Shown: in pieces, positions 47,971-57,327 of the stretch | How the letters are laid out: every line of letters starts with the position of its first letter | How positions within the stretch are numbered: position 1 is the stretch's first letter | From: Collinsella sp. AF23-2 | Lineage (GTDB): Bacteria; Actinomycetota; Coriobacteriia; Coriobacteriales; Coriobacteriaceae | Assembly (NCBI RefSeq): GCF_003459245.1 | Contig: NZ_QRVG01000010.1 | Location: forward strand, 1-64,000 | Direction: 5' to 3' | DNA length: 64,000 nt | Position numbers and translations under genes: made by a program | The notes under the pieces: model-generated | Told to the model about the DNA's origin: nothing | The model's input: the letters and a program-made list of their open reading frames with translations, nothing else | Databases searched by the model: none

Positions 47971-50565
47971 TTACTTGTCGGCGGTTGTTTTCTTGGCAGT
48001 CGACTTCTTCGCGGTCGTCTTCTTGGCGGCAGTGGCTTTCTTAGCCGTGGTCTTCTTGGCCGCCGTCGTCTTCTTTGCCGAGCTCGCCTTAGTCGCGGTC
48101 TTGCGGCCGCGGGCGGGCTTCTTCTCCTTGGTCGGGCAGTCCATGTTCACGCAGATGCGCCACGGGCCGCGCGCCGTGTTGACCACCACGATGGGAGCGC
48201 CGCACTCGGGGCAGGTCTCACCCGTCGCCTCGAGCTTACCGCGCGCCGGTAGAGGATAGCTCACGCCACAGTCATCGTAGTTGGTGCAGCGGATAAAGCG
48301 CTTGCCGCTCTTCTCGCTCTTGTGCGCGATCAGGTCGCCATGGCGTCCGGCCTCGGCGCACACCTTGCACTCGCCCACCTTAAGGTCAGGCTCGTAGTTG
48401 GTGGGGCACCTCGGGTTCACGCAGATCTCGAAAGCCTTCTGGCGGAACGGCTGACACTTGATGCGCGGCGCACCGCACTCGGGGCACACGGCGGCCTCGC
48501 CCTCGAGCGGGCTCACCTTGACGCCGCTCGGCACCGGATAGGTCACGTCGCAGTCGGGCCAGCCCATGCAGCCAATGAAGCTGCCGCGGGTCTTGGCGCT
48601 CGTCTTCATAACCAGGTCCTTGCCGCACTTGGGGCAGGCGCCCACGCGCGCATCGGCCGTGACGGCGTCGCTGATGGCGTCGCCGAGCTCCTGCGTATGC
48701 TTGAGCAGCTCGTCGAGCACGCCGGCCAGCAGCGCACGCGAGTGCGTCACGACATGCTCTTCGGTGTCCTCGCCGCGCTCGACGCGAGTCATGTCGCCGT
48801 CGAGCTCGCTGGTCATATCGGGGCTCGTGATGCGCGGGGCAAATTGCGTCAGCGCATCGATGATGGCGATGCCCAGCTGGCTCGGCTCAACGGGATCATT
48901 TTTGAGATAGCGCACGGCATACAGGCGCTCGATGATGCTCGCACGCGTGGACTTGGTACCCAGGCCGCGCTTTTCCATCTCCTGCACGAGCTTGCCCTGG
49001 CTGTAGCGCGCGGGCGGCTCGGTCTGCTTGGCCTCGAGTTTAATGTCGAAAACGTCGACCGTATCGCCCTGCATCAGCGGCGGCATCTGCTCGTCGCGCT
49101 TAAGTCCATACGGATACGCCTCGCGGAAGCCCGGAGTCACGAGCACATCGCCCGAAGCCACGAACGGCTCACCGTTCACGTCGAGCTCGAGCTTGGTGTT
49201 CTCGATGGTCGCGGGACCCATAAGCGTCGCCAGGAAGCGACGGGCGATGAGGTCGTAGAGCTTGCGCTGGCCGCCGTCGAGCGTGGACGGATCGCCCTCG
49301 CCCGTGGGGTAGATAGGCGGGTGGTCGGTGGTCTCGACTTTACCGCGCGTGGGCTTCATGGGACCAGCGAGTACCTTTTTGCACACGGGCGCCAGCGCCG
49401 GGTTGATCTTTGCCAGGTCACTCACCACGGCGCCCAAATCGAGCGTCGCGGGATACACGGTGTTGTCGACACGCGGGTAGCTGATGAGGCCCGCCATGTA
49501 GAGGGACTCGGCGATGCGCATGGTACGTGCAGGTGAGATGCCCTCGGCCGCGGCGGCAGCCTGCAGCGAGGTCGTCGCAAACGGCGTGGGCGGCTGCTGC
49601 TTGCGGGAGCGCTTGGTCACCGCGGCGACGGTTGCCGTCGTAGCGCCGTCGACGTGGCCGTACGCCGTCTCGGCAGCATCTTTGTCGGTAAAACGTGTCG
49701 TCTTGTGCGCAATCTTAAAGCGGTCATCCTCGGCAGCACCCTGAGCGGCACCCATGCCGCGAATCTGCCAATAGTCCTCGGGCACAAACGCCATGCGTTC
49801 GCGTTCGCGCTCGACCACCAGGGCGAGCGTCGGAGTCTGCACGCGGCCGGCGGAGCGCACGTTGCCAAAGCCGCCAAACTTGGCGAGCGTCAGGTAGCGC
49901 GTGAGCACCGCGCCCCAAATGAGGTCGATGTGCTGGCGGCTCTCGCCGGCGTCGGCCAGATTCTGGTCGAGCGAGACAAGATTATCGAAGGCCTGCGTAA
50001 TCTCGGCCTTGGTAAACGAAGAATACTGGGCGCGGGCGACCGGCAAGTCGGGCGCAACCTCGCGCACCTTGTTGAGGGCGTCCGAACCGATCAGTTCGCC
50101 CTCGCGGTCGAAGTCCGTGGCGATAATGACGCTGTCGGACTTCTTGGCAAGGTTCTTGAGCGAGCGGATGAGCTCCTTTTCGGCCGGCAGCTTAATGACG
50201 GGCGCCCAGGTGAGGTAAGGCAGGCTCTCGAGCTTCCAGCCCTTGATGGAGATACCATCGGCAAGGAACGGCTTGCGCTTGGTATCGTACGGCGGGCGAG
50301 CCAGGCCATCGGGCATATCGGCCGGCAGCATCTCGCCGTCCTCGGTAACCGAATACCAGCCCAGCTTTTTATCGAACAGCACGCTGTCGCAAAAATCGGG
50401 CGCAAGGATGTGACCGGCAAGGCCGATGGTCACGCACTCCTCGCCCTTCCACTCAAAACGGTAGATGGCGGTGTTGTACACCTTGTCCTTTTTGGGTTTG
50501 CCCGTGGACAGACGCTCGGCAATCTGACGCGCGGCGTCGTTTTTCTCTGCGATGATGAGCTTCAA
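47971..50565 (-). CDS. topA: DNA topoisomerase I (type IA)
   Basis: This 864-residue type IA topoisomerase relaxes negative supercoils. It has an N-terminal TOPRIM domain (LIIAEKNDAARQIA; IIATDFDREGELIG), the active-site Tyr in MAGLISYPRVDN, and several C-terminal four-Cys zinc ribbons (CPKCGKDLVMK; CPECGAPRIKC; CKVCAEAGRHG; CPECGAPIVVV). The last ~45 residues are Lys/Ala/Thr repeats (KKTTAAKKTTAKKAT), a DNA-binding tail also known in mycobacterial enzymes. The start codon is TTG at 50565, with AGGAG 6 bp upstream. Confidence 0.93.
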   Translation of the reverse strand: MKLIIAEKNDAARQIAERLSTGKPKKDKVYNTAIYRFEWKGEECVTIGLAGHILAPDFCDSVLFDKKLGWYSVTEDGEMLPADMPDGLARPPYDTKRKPFLADGISIKGWKLESLPYLTWAPVIKLPAEKELIRSLKNLAKKSDSVIIATDFDREGELIGSDALNKVREVAPDLPVARAQYSSFTKAEITQAFDNLVSLDQNLADAGESRQHIDLIWGAVLTRYLTLAKFGGFGNVRSAGRVQTPTLALVVERERERMAFVPEDYWQIRGMGAAQGAAEDDRFKIAHKTTRFTDKDAAETAYGHVDGATTATVAAVTKRSRKQQPPTPFATTSLQAAAAAEGISPARTMRIAESLYMAGLISYPRVDNTVYPATLDLGAVVSDLAKINPALAPVCKKVLAGPMKPTRGKVETTDHPPIYPTGEGDPSTLDGGQRKLYDLIARRFLATLMGPATIENTKLELDVNGEPFVASGDVLVTPGFREAYPYGLKRDEQMPPLMQGDTVDVFDIKLEAKQTEPPARYSQGKLVQEMEKRGLGTKSTRASIIERLYAVRYLKNDPVEPSQLGIAIIDALTQFAPRITSPDMTSELDGDMTRVERGEDTEEHVVTHSRALLAGVLDELLKHTQELGDAISDAVTADARVGACPKCGKDLVMKTSAKTRGSFIGCMGWPDCDVTYPVPSGVKVSPLEGEAAVCPECGAPRIKCQPFRQKAFEICVNPRCPTNYEPDLKVGECKVCAEAGRHGDLIAHKSEKSGKRFIRCTNYDDCGVSYPLPARGKLEATGETCPECGAPIVVVNTARGPWRICVNMDCPTKEKKPARGRKTATKASSAKKTTAAKKTTAKKATAAKKTTAKKSTAKKTTADK

Positions 50566-50619
50566 AAGAGGCTCCTATCTCGTGTCTCTGCGGCTACGCC
50601 CGCCCGTATGGCGGCCGAC

Positions 50620-51303
50620 TTACGCCCTTGCTTGCTCAATCTGCCCGATGAGCCAATCGCACCAGGCATCCATGCCCTCGCCCTTGCGCGCGCTCACGGC
50701 AAACCGCGGCGCCTGCGGATTGAGGTCATCGAGTGTCTTAGTATACCTATCCATGTCAAAATCGAAAGCCGGAGCCACGTCGACCTTGTTGAGCAGCTGC
50801 GCGCCGGCGTGTTGGAAGATGCCCGGGTACTTGATGGGCTTGTCGTCGCCCTCGGGCACCGAGAGAATCATGATGGACAGGTTCTCGCCCAGGTCAAAGT
50901 CGACCGGGCAGACCAGGTTGCCCACGTTTTCGATAAAGATGACGTCGATGTTCTCCAGACCGACGGCCTGGTCGAAGGCATCGACGGCCTCCATGATCAT
51001 GTTGCCCTCGAGGTGGCACAGGCCGCCCGTGTTGATCTGAATGGCGGACATGCCGGCTTCCTTCATGGTGATGGCGTCGACGTCCGAGGCGATATCGCCC
51101 TCGATGACAGCACAGCGCAGGCCGGCTTTGTCACGCAGGCGCTCGTTGGTGCCCAGAATCGTGGTGGTCTTGCCCGAGCCGGGGCTCGACAGCACATTGA
51201 TCACGTAGGTGTTTGTCTCATTAAATCGCTGACGCAGCTGATCTGCCAGGCGCTCGTTGCGCGACAGAATCGGCGATGCAATATCAATCGTTTTCTCGGC
51301 CAT
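50620..51303 (-). CDS. hypB: hydrogenase nickel-incorporation GTPase HypB
   Basis: This 227-residue GTPase helps insert nickel into [NiFe]-hydrogenase. It has the P-loop LSSPGSGKTT (about 38-47), the metal-binding GLCHLEGNMI segment and the IENVGNLVCPVDFDLGE switch region. The His-rich or CxxCGC nickel-storage N-terminus of many HypB proteins is absent. It follows hypA by 55 bp; GGAG precedes the ATG. The rest of the hyp set and the hydrogenase lie outside the window. Confidence 0.93.
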   Translation of the reverse strand: MAEKTIDIASPILSRNERLADQLRQRFNETNTYVINVLSSPGSGKTTTILGTNERLRDKAGLRCAVIEGDIASDVDAITMKEAGMSAIQINTGGLCHLEGNMIMEAVDAFDQAVGLENIDVIFIENVGNLVCPVDFDLGENLSIMILSVPEGDDKPIKYPGIFQHAGAQLLNKVDVAPAFDFDMDRYTKTLDDLNPQAPRFAVSARKGEGMDAWCDWLIGQIEQARA

Positions 51304-51358
51304 ACTTAGCGCTCCTTACTTTGGCCCCTTTATACCCCATCACCAGATGGCTAGCGGG

Positions 51359-51715
51359 CTAATCGTCGGGGGTTTCGATTTCGATACTTGCGATATCGAG
51401 CTCGCGGCCGTGCAGTAGGCGCACGTTGGCACCACCACACTGAGGACAGCGACAGTGGAAGCGATCGTGGTCGAAAACCTCGCCGCAGTCCAGACACTCG
51501 CTTTGTGGATGGACCTCCTCCACGGCAAGCTCGCAGCCGCGCGTGAGCGGGTCCTCGTCGCGAAACGTCTCCCACGCAAAGTCGAGCGCCTCGCGCACGA
51601 CCTCGGTCATATCCCCGATACGCAGCGTTACCAAAACGGCGCGCGAGGCCCCCGCCCCACGCGCCGCGCGAATCACTGTATCGAGTATGCCGTTGACAAT
51701 GCCAACCTCGTGCAT
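51359..51715 (-). CDS. hypA: hydrogenase nickel-incorporation protein HypA
   Basis: This 118-residue metallochaperone begins MHE, the nickel-binding N-terminus of the family with His2. It has the zinc site Cys74-x2-Cys77 and Cys90-x2-Cys93. It partners HypB in delivering nickel to hydrogenase large subunits. Its start is 6 bp past the tatC stop, so tatB-tatC-hypA-hypB reads as one operon. Confidence 0.93.
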   Translation of the reverse strand: MHEVGIVNGILDTVIRAARGAGASRAVLVTLRIGDMTEVVREALDFAWETFRDEDPLTRGCELAVEEVHPQSECLDCGEVFDHDRFHCRCPQCGGANVRLLHGRELDIASIEIETPDD

Positions 51716-51721
51716 ACCGAT

Positions 51722-52513
51722 TTACTCCTCGTCGTCCTCGTCGTCCGAGAACAGGTCCAGACGGCTCACGAACAGGCCCTCCTTACCCTCGCGCGCGGTA
51801 ATGACCACGCGAGCGATGGCGAGCGAAATCTCGTAGAGCGAGAGCAGGGCGCCATACATGAGACCCAGCGTAACGGGCGAGCCGTCGGGCGTGATCACAG
51901 CCGAACCCACGAGCAGGCCTACGTACACGTAGCGCCAGGCGCTGCGGAAGGCCGCATAGGACACGATGTGGAAAACGGACAGGTAGAAGATGATGAGCGG
52001 CAGCTCAAACGCCACACCAAAGCCGATCATAAAGAGCAGCTCCATGTTGACGTAGTTCTCCAGATCGGGCAACGCCGTAGCGACAGCCGAGGTCTCGCCG
52101 ATGAGCCACTCAAAGCCCGCCGGGATAATGATGAAGTAGCAGAAGATGGCGCCCAGGAAGAACAGCACCGTCGAGGCGAGCACCGTGGGTACGACCCATT
52201 TGCGCTCGTTGGGGCGCAGTGCCGGCAGGAAAAATGCCAGAATCTGCCAGATGATCATGGGCGTGCACATGACCACGGCCATCTTGATGGCCAGCGAGAA
52301 GCGCAGGCCAAAACCGCCGAGCGTGGTGGTGATGTAGAACTTACCGTCCGGCACAAACGAGCGGATGGGATCCTCGAGGATATCGAGCACCACGGGCGTG
52401 GCAAAGTACAGCACGATGGCGGCGGCAAACACCGACACGACCACGATGGTCAGGCGGCGACGGAGCTCTCCCAGGTGATCGAAGAGCGGCATACGCGCAG
52501 GTCCGATTGGCAT
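51722..52513 (-). CDS. tatC: twin-arginine translocase subunit TatC
   Basis: This 263-residue six-helix membrane protein has the N-terminal MPLFDHLGELRRRL signature, FALPALRPNERK and the conserved GFGVAFELPLIIFYL segment. It forms the twin-arginine signal receptor of the Tat pathway. It overlaps tatB by one base (TAATG), indicating translational coupling. The C-terminus is unusually acidic (FSDDEDDEE). Confidence 0.94.
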   Translation of the reverse strand: MPIGPARMPLFDHLGELRRRLTIVVVSVFAAAIVLYFATPVVLDILEDPIRSFVPDGKFYITTTLGGFGLRFSLAIKMAVVMCTPMIIWQILAFFLPALRPNERKWVVPTVLASTVLFFLGAIFCYFIIIPAGFEWLIGETSAVATALPDLENYVNMELLFMIGFGVAFELPLIIFYLSVFHIVSYAAFRSAWRYVYVGLLVGSAVITPDGSPVTLGLMYGALLSLYEISLAIARVVITAREGKEGLFVSRLDLFSDDEDDEE

Positions 52514-53085
52514 TACTCATCGCCTCCCTTCGGAGCATCGGCGGCAGCAGTCTCGGCAGCGTCCTCGGCCTCGAGCTCGCGAGCGAGCTGGTCGACGACA
52601 GCCTTGCGCTTGCGGGGACGGCGGGCGTAGAGGTCAGCCGTCGTGGGCTCTGCCGGCTCGGGCTCGGGCTCTGCAGCAGGCTCGGGCTCGACGGCAGTAG
52701 CAGGCTCTGTACCCTCGGCCTCATCAACAGCGCCTTCGCCCTCAGCAGCACCCTCGCTTGCGGCCTTCTCGGCAGCAAGACGGGCGCGACGCTCGGCAAA
52801 GGTCTCCTTCTTGGCGGGCGCTGCCGTCTCGGCGGCATCCTCGTCCGCATCGGAATCGTCGTCGGTCGCAGCAGTCTTCTTGGGCTTGACCGGGGCCGAC
52901 GCGGCCTCGCTCACCGGATCGATAATCTCGGACTGAACAACGGCCGTCATCTTTTCCTGCGTCTCGCGGAACTGACGGATGGCACGGCCGATCGTGCGGC
53001 CCATCTGCGGGAGCTTATCCGGGCCAAACAGCAAAAAGCCGAAGACCACGATGATCGCGAGCTCACCCTCTCCAATACCAAACAC
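52513..53085 (-). CDS. tatB: Tat translocase TatA/TatB-type subunit
   Basis: This 190-residue protein has one N-terminal membrane helix, the FGPDKLPQMGR hinge and an amphipathic helix, as in TatA/B. A long Ala/Glu/Pro-rich tail follows. The start is the GTG at 53085, five bases after GGAGG; the frame stays open upstream to 53130. TatA and TatB cannot be told apart safely, but the length and the direct link to tatC favour TatB. Confidence 0.88.
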   Translation of the reverse strand: MFGIGEGELAIIVVFGFLLFGPDKLPQMGRTIGRAIRQFRETQEKMTAVVQSEIIDPVSEAASAPVKPKKTAATDDDSDADEDAAETAAPAKKETFAERRARLAAEKAASEGAAEGEGAVDEAEGTEPATAVEPEPAAEPEPEPAEPTTADLYARRPRKRKAVVDQLARELEAEDAAETAAADAPKGGDE

Positions 53086-53238
53086 ACATACCTCCAAGGC
53101 TCGATGTGAGTCGAGCCCGCACCGCGCCATTCGGCCGGAACTCGTCTATTCATTCGGTCAAGTATAGCGCCCGGACGCCAAAACGTCCGAGCGCATCACA
53201 AACATATGCCAAACGGCACGCCCTTTTGGGGGCAAAGA

Positions 53239-53553
53239 TTATGCAGCGGTGATCGAAATCTCCTGGTCGACACCCAACAGCTGAACCACGCGCATCACCG
53301 GGGGCTGCATATTCGTGCAGCTAAAGCGCTTGCCGTGGTCAACCGCGTGGTGTGCGGCGCCCACAAGCACGCCAATGCCCGTCGAATCGATGTAGCTCAC
53401 CTGGGCAAAATCGAGCTCAACGGCCTCAGTGGGCTGCTCGAGCGCCAGGTCGATGGCATTGCGCAGGCTATCGGCGTTAGAGATATCGATCTCACCGGTC
53501 ACCTTAATGGTGTAGAGCTCTGGCGTGGGGTTGGTTGAAATACCCAAATCCAT
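53239..53553 (-). CDS. STAS-domain protein (anti-sigma factor antagonist type)
   Basis: This 104-residue single STAS domain has VTGEIDISNADSLRNAI and the phosphorylatable Ser in VSYIDSTGIGVLVGA, as in SpoIIAA/RsbV proteins. In those systems the unphosphorylated form releases a sigma factor by binding its anti-sigma kinase. No anti-sigma or sigma gene is next to it here. AAAGGAG precedes the ATG. Confidence 0.9.
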   Translation of the reverse strand: MDLGISTNPTPELYTIKVTGEIDISNADSLRNAIDLALEQPTEAVELDFAQVSYIDSTGIGVLVGAAHHAVDHGKRFSCTNMQPPVMRVVQLLGVDQEISITAA

Positions 53554-53619
53554 GTATACGCTCCTTTACGTATCGAAAGTGCGGATAGTACTAGGCGCGG
53601 ACTTGCGGGGTCCTACGCG

Positions 53620-54924
53620 TTAGGCGCGCTCGGAACGCGCAAGCTCGGCAGCGACGAGCTTGACGGCCAGCACCAGCACATCGAGCGCGGCCTCCAGGTC
53701 CTCGACCGTGGGATAGCTCGGCGCGATGCGGATGTTGGTGTCGCGCGGATCCTTGCCATAAGGCCAGGTGGCACCAGCCGGCGTGAGCTTGACGCCCAGG
53801 TCGGCACAAAGCGCGGCGACCTTCTGGGCCGAGCCCTCGGGGCCATCGAAACTCACAAAGTAGCCGCCATGGGGATGAGTCCAAGTGGCGCAACCCGTGT
53901 TGCCCAAGCCCTCGGTGAGTTTACGCTCAACGGCCTCAAAGCGCGGGCGCAGGAACTCGGCATGCTTTTTCATGTGCTCCTTGACCGCCTCGATGGTGGG
54001 AAGGAAACGCACGTGACGCAGCTGGTTGAGCTTGTCGGCGCTAATAAGACCGGCCTTCAGGCGCTTGGAGAACTCGGCGATGACCGCGGGGCTCGCACCG
54101 ATAAAGCCGATGCCGGCACCCGGGAAGGTGATCTTGGACGTCGAGGCAAAGGCCACCACGCGGTCCTCGGTGCCCGCCGCGCGGGCAAGATCGAAGATGT
54201 TGGCGAGCTCGTCGGTCTCGTCGTACAGGTCGTGCACGCAGTAGGCGTTGTCCCAGAAGATGCGGAAATCGGGCGCGGCCGTGGGCATCTCGACCAGGCG
54301 ACGCACAGTGTCCTCGCTAAAGGTGATGCCCGTGGGGTTGGAATACTTGGGCACGCACCAGATGCCCTTGATGGAGTCGTCGGTGGCAACCAGGCGCTCA
54401 ACCTCGTCCATGTCGGGGCCGTTGTCGGTCATCGCGACGGGGACGTTCTCGATGCCCAAGTCGGCGGTGATGCCAAAGTGGCGATCGTAGCCGGGAACGG
54501 GGCACAGGAACTTGACCTTCTTGCCGTCGTGCGCTGCCTCGTAAGCCTCCCAAGGGTCGCTGCCGCACGAGCCGCAACGCCAGAACATACCGGCGATATC
54601 GTGCTCGATCAGCAGGCTCGATGAGCCCAGTACGAGCGTCTGCTCGGCAGGACAACCCAGGAACTCCCCCGCCAGCTTGCGTGCCGAGGGAATGCCCTCG
54701 AAGCAACCGTAGTTGGAGCAGTCGACATTGCCGTCGTGCAGATCGGCATCGGCATTGAGGATATCGAGCATGGGGCGAGAAATGTTCACCTGGGAGGGCG
54801 ACGGCTTGCCGCGCGCCATGTCGAGCGCCAGGCCCTTGGCCTTGACCTCGGCAACCTCGGCTTTAAGCGCCTCGATGGCGGCATCGAGTTCGGTGGTTTC
54901 CATCTTCTGGTAGATCGTCTGCAT
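53620..54924 (-). CDS. PLP-dependent aminotransferase (aspartate-type, class I-like)
   Basis: This 434-residue aminotransferase has MARGKPSPSQVN near the N-terminus. The NPTG motif in PKYSNPTGITFS, the DNAYCVHDL Asp and the PLP Lys in FASTSKITFPGAG are present, and PHGGYF precedes the C-terminal RIAPSYP with the substrate-binding Arg. The pattern fits the aspartate-aminotransferase branch found in Actinobacteria (Pfam Aminotran_MocR / AAT-like). Substrate is not certain. Confidence 0.88.
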   Translation of the reverse strand: MQTIYQKMETTELDAAIEALKAEVAEVKAKGLALDMARGKPSPSQVNISRPMLDILNADADLHDGNVDCSNYGCFEGIPSARKLAGEFLGCPAEQTLVLGSSSLLIEHDIAGMFWRCGSCGSDPWEAYEAAHDGKKVKFLCPVPGYDRHFGITADLGIENVPVAMTDNGPDMDEVERLVATDDSIKGIWCVPKYSNPTGITFSEDTVRRLVEMPTAAPDFRIFWDNAYCVHDLYDETDELANIFDLARAAGTEDRVVAFASTSKITFPGAGIGFIGASPAVIAEFSKRLKAGLISADKLNQLRHVRFLPTIEAVKEHMKKHAEFLRPRFEAVERKLTEGLGNTGCATWTHPHGGYFVSFDGPEGSAQKVAALCADLGVKLTPAGATWPYGKDPRDTNIRIAPSYPTVEDLEAALDVLVLAVKLVAAELARSERA

Positions 54925-55074
54925 GGGGTGCGACCTTTCGCGAAGCGGTACGTTGCAGTTCGTCTAAGTATAGACCGCCATCGTCGCAACGTTATGAAGC
55001 CGTGATAGATTAAGTTCATCGCAATCAATTACGAATCGCCGCGCATGCCGGCGTGGGGCGCCCAAGGAGGCACT

Positions 55075-55329
55075 ATGGAGTACGGATCGTTTCAGGCCGA
55101 GGAATTCGGCGACTTGCAGCGCCTGGTCGACGGACTGTTTTACGACCGCCACGCCATCGACCGCCTGGATCTGATCGTACAGGCCGAAATCTTGGACCTG
55201 GCGCCCGACCTCATGGAGATCGTGAATCTTTTGCCGCCCGGCTACTACGACCGCCAGTCACTTTGCGACCAGCTCAACTCCGCCTTGGCCGCCCACGGCT
55301 GGGGCGCCGTCTACGGCACCGTGGAATAA
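55075..55329 (+). CDS. small hypothetical protein
   Basis: This 84-residue acidic protein has AAGGAGG placed 4 bp before the ATG, which strongly supports translation from 55075. It contains LVDGLFYDRHAIDRLDLIVQ and LLPPGYYDRQSLCDQLNSAL; no membrane segment and no family I recognise. It stands alone on the plus strand between the aminotransferase and nhaA genes. Confidence 0.75.
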   Translation: MEYGSFQAEEFGDLQRLVDGLFYDRHAIDRLDLIVQAEILDLAPDLMEIVNLLPPGYYDRQSLCDQLNSALAAHGWGAVYGTVE

Positions 55330-55387
55330 GCCTCGAGGCCGGCATTTGGCCCGTTTCCCGACCCTGGCGAGGCTTGTTTTAGGGCTT

Positions 55388-55617
55388 GTGGCCAAAAAAG
55401 GGCAAATATGAGTACTGTCACCTTTTTAGTAGCAGCGTTTCTTGGTCGAAATCGGCAAAACTCGACTTGAAACTCCCTAATCACCGTCAGCTAGCGCCAA
55501 ATTGGAAGTCGATGGTCACTCATTAACGTACAGTTCTTATAACTTTGTTCATTATTTTCCGCACCTAAAATGATACGCCGTTTGTGACAGTACTCACAAA
55601 CGGCGTTTTTTGACCAC
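55388..55617. repeat. 230-bp element with 34-bp imperfect terminal inverted repeats
   Basis: Ends 55388-55421 and 55584-55617 match as inverted repeats at 27 of 34 positions, including a perfect inner 13-mer, TGAGTACTGTCAC. The 162-bp centre is AT-rich and has no gene. The right end contains a strong terminator hairpin. It could be a miniature mobile element or a small RNA locus. Confidence 0.65.
55576..55611 (+). terminator. strong intrinsic terminator inside the 230-bp element
   Basis: A perfect 12-bp stem (55576-55587 with 55594-55605) is followed by six T. It lies about 245 bp beyond the small gene at 55075, so it may end an independent transcript. Confidence 0.85.
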
Positions 55618-55701
55618 TGGCGTGTCTGGCAGGCGGCAAGCACCGCCCGAATCCGCATTTTGAACGCGCCCGAATCGGTTCTGGAGCCGGTTTTCGCGCT
55701 C

Positions 55702-57060
55702 TTACTCGTCTTTGGGCGAGGGATGCTTGCAGACCACGCTCATGTAGATCATGCCGAGCACGGCTGCGGTGACCGAACCGGCGAGAATAGCGGCCTTGGC
55801 TGCAAGAACCTCAAACTGGGCCGTCGGGAAGGCAAGGCCGCTGATGAGAATCGACATGGTAAAGCCGATACCGCCCAGAATGCCCACGCCGGCAATCATG
55901 TGCCAGTTGACATTGTGCGGCAGCTCGCAGGCCTTAAGCTTAACCAGGGCAAACGTCATGCCAAAGATTCCGATCGGCTTGCCCAGCAGCATGCCAAAGT
56001 ACACGCCGAGCGTCACCGGGTCGGTGAGCAGCGTGCTCATGTCCACGCCCACTAGGCGAACCTGCGCGTTCACGAACGCAAAGATCGGCAGAATCACAAA
56101 GTTGACCGGCGTGGAGATCAGACGCTCCATGCGGATGAGCGGCGGGGTCACGCGGTGCATGACGCGCTCGACCTTGGTGGTCGAGACGGTAAAGTCATGC
56201 TGACCCAGGATGTGCGCCTCGTCATCGTAGCGGTCATCGAGCAGCGGCAGGCACTCCCCCAACCAATCGGTGAGGCTATCGAGCTTGACGCCGCACTTGG
56301 CCGGGATGGTGAAGGCCAGGATGACGCCGGCAAGCGTAGCGTGCACGCCGCTCTTGAACATGCAGAACCACAGCAGCAGGCCCAGCACCGAGTACGGGGC
56401 AAGGCGGTAATGCTGCGTCCTGTTGAGCCACACGAGCGCGCAGGTCACAAGCGCGGCGGCGCCCAACCAAAACGGATTGGGGCTCTGACCGTAGAAGATG
56501 GCGATGGCGGCGATGGAGATGAGGTCGTCGGCGATGGCGAGCGTCGAGAAGAACACACGCACGCCGTTGGGCACGCGATTGCCCAAAAGCGACAGCACGC
56601 CCAGCGCAAAGGCAATATCGGTTGCCATGGGAATGGCCCAGCCGTTGTGCGCGCCGGCATGGTTAAAGATCAGATAGATGCAGGCGGGAACGACGACGCC
56701 GCCCACGGCCGCCAGCATGGGAAGCATAGCCTGGCGCGGGTTTTTGAGCTCGCCGACCGTCATTTCATACTTGAGCTCAATGCCCACCAGCAAAAAGAAA
56801 ATCGCCATGAGGAAGTCGTTGACGAAAAGCTCAACGGTGAGACCGGCCGTAAGGTTGCCCAGACCCACATACAGCGGGGTCTCCAAAAAGTGATGGATGG
56901 CCTCGTAGGCATCGGTATTGGCGCAAATGACGGCGGCGATGGCGGCGAAGACCATGACGGCGGCGGAAATCGTGCCGTTCTCGGCGATGCGCTCCCAGAT
57001 GTCGTGGCGCTCAAAACGCTTGCGCTCACGAACGTTGAACAGCTGCTCAGTTGCTGCCAT
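55702..57060 (-). CDS. nhaA: Na+/H+ antiporter NhaA
   Basis: This 452-residue multi-pass antiporter expels Na+ in exchange for H+. It has the family ATDIAFALGVLSLLG segment with the two Asp of the transport site region (the second in LAIADDLISIAAIAIFY), TVGELKNPRQAMLPMLAAVGG and LLGKPIGIFG. It is longer than E. coli NhaA (about 390), with an extended hydrophilic loop near residues 275-320. GAAAGGAG precedes the ATG. Confidence 0.93.
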   Translation of the reverse strand: MAATEQLFNVRERKRFERHDIWERIAENGTISAAVMVFAAIAAVICANTDAYEAIHHFLETPLYVGLGNLTAGLTVELFVNDFLMAIFFLLVGIELKYEMTVGELKNPRQAMLPMLAAVGGVVVPACIYLIFNHAGAHNGWAIPMATDIAFALGVLSLLGNRVPNGVRVFFSTLAIADDLISIAAIAIFYGQSPNPFWLGAAALVTCALVWLNRTQHYRLAPYSVLGLLLWFCMFKSGVHATLAGVILAFTIPAKCGVKLDSLTDWLGECLPLLDDRYDDEAHILGQHDFTVSTTKVERVMHRVTPPLIRMERLISTPVNFVILPIFAFVNAQVRLVGVDMSTLLTDPVTLGVYFGMLLGKPIGIFGMTFALVKLKACELPHNVNWHMIAGVGILGGIGFTMSILISGLAFPTAQFEVLAAKAAILAGSVTAAVLGMIYMSVVCKHPSPKDE

Positions 57061-57270
57061 GGGCGGCTCCTTTCACGGGAAAGCTCCCGTCTTAAAAAAG
57101 CACGGCCCGCCCAAGTGGCGGCGCCGCGCTCTAACGTATTACGCTTGCATCTAGCCTACCCTGCACGACAAGCACGCAGGCGTGACCGAAAAGCGGAACC
57201 ACAGGTTGAACATTATTTGCTCAACGGCACGGGCACGCCTGTCCAAGAGACAACGCGGCGCCGCGCACAA

Positions 57271-57307
57271 AAAACGACCGGAGCGCGGGGCGTCCGCGAT
57301 CCGGTCG
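57271..57307 (-). terminator. terminator of ppaC
   Basis: An 8-bp stem CGACCGGA/TCCGGTCG (57275-57282 with 57300-57307) is followed on the minus strand by TTTTTTGTG. Confidence 0.85.
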
Positions 57308-57327
57308 TGGCGTTTGGTCAACTAAAC

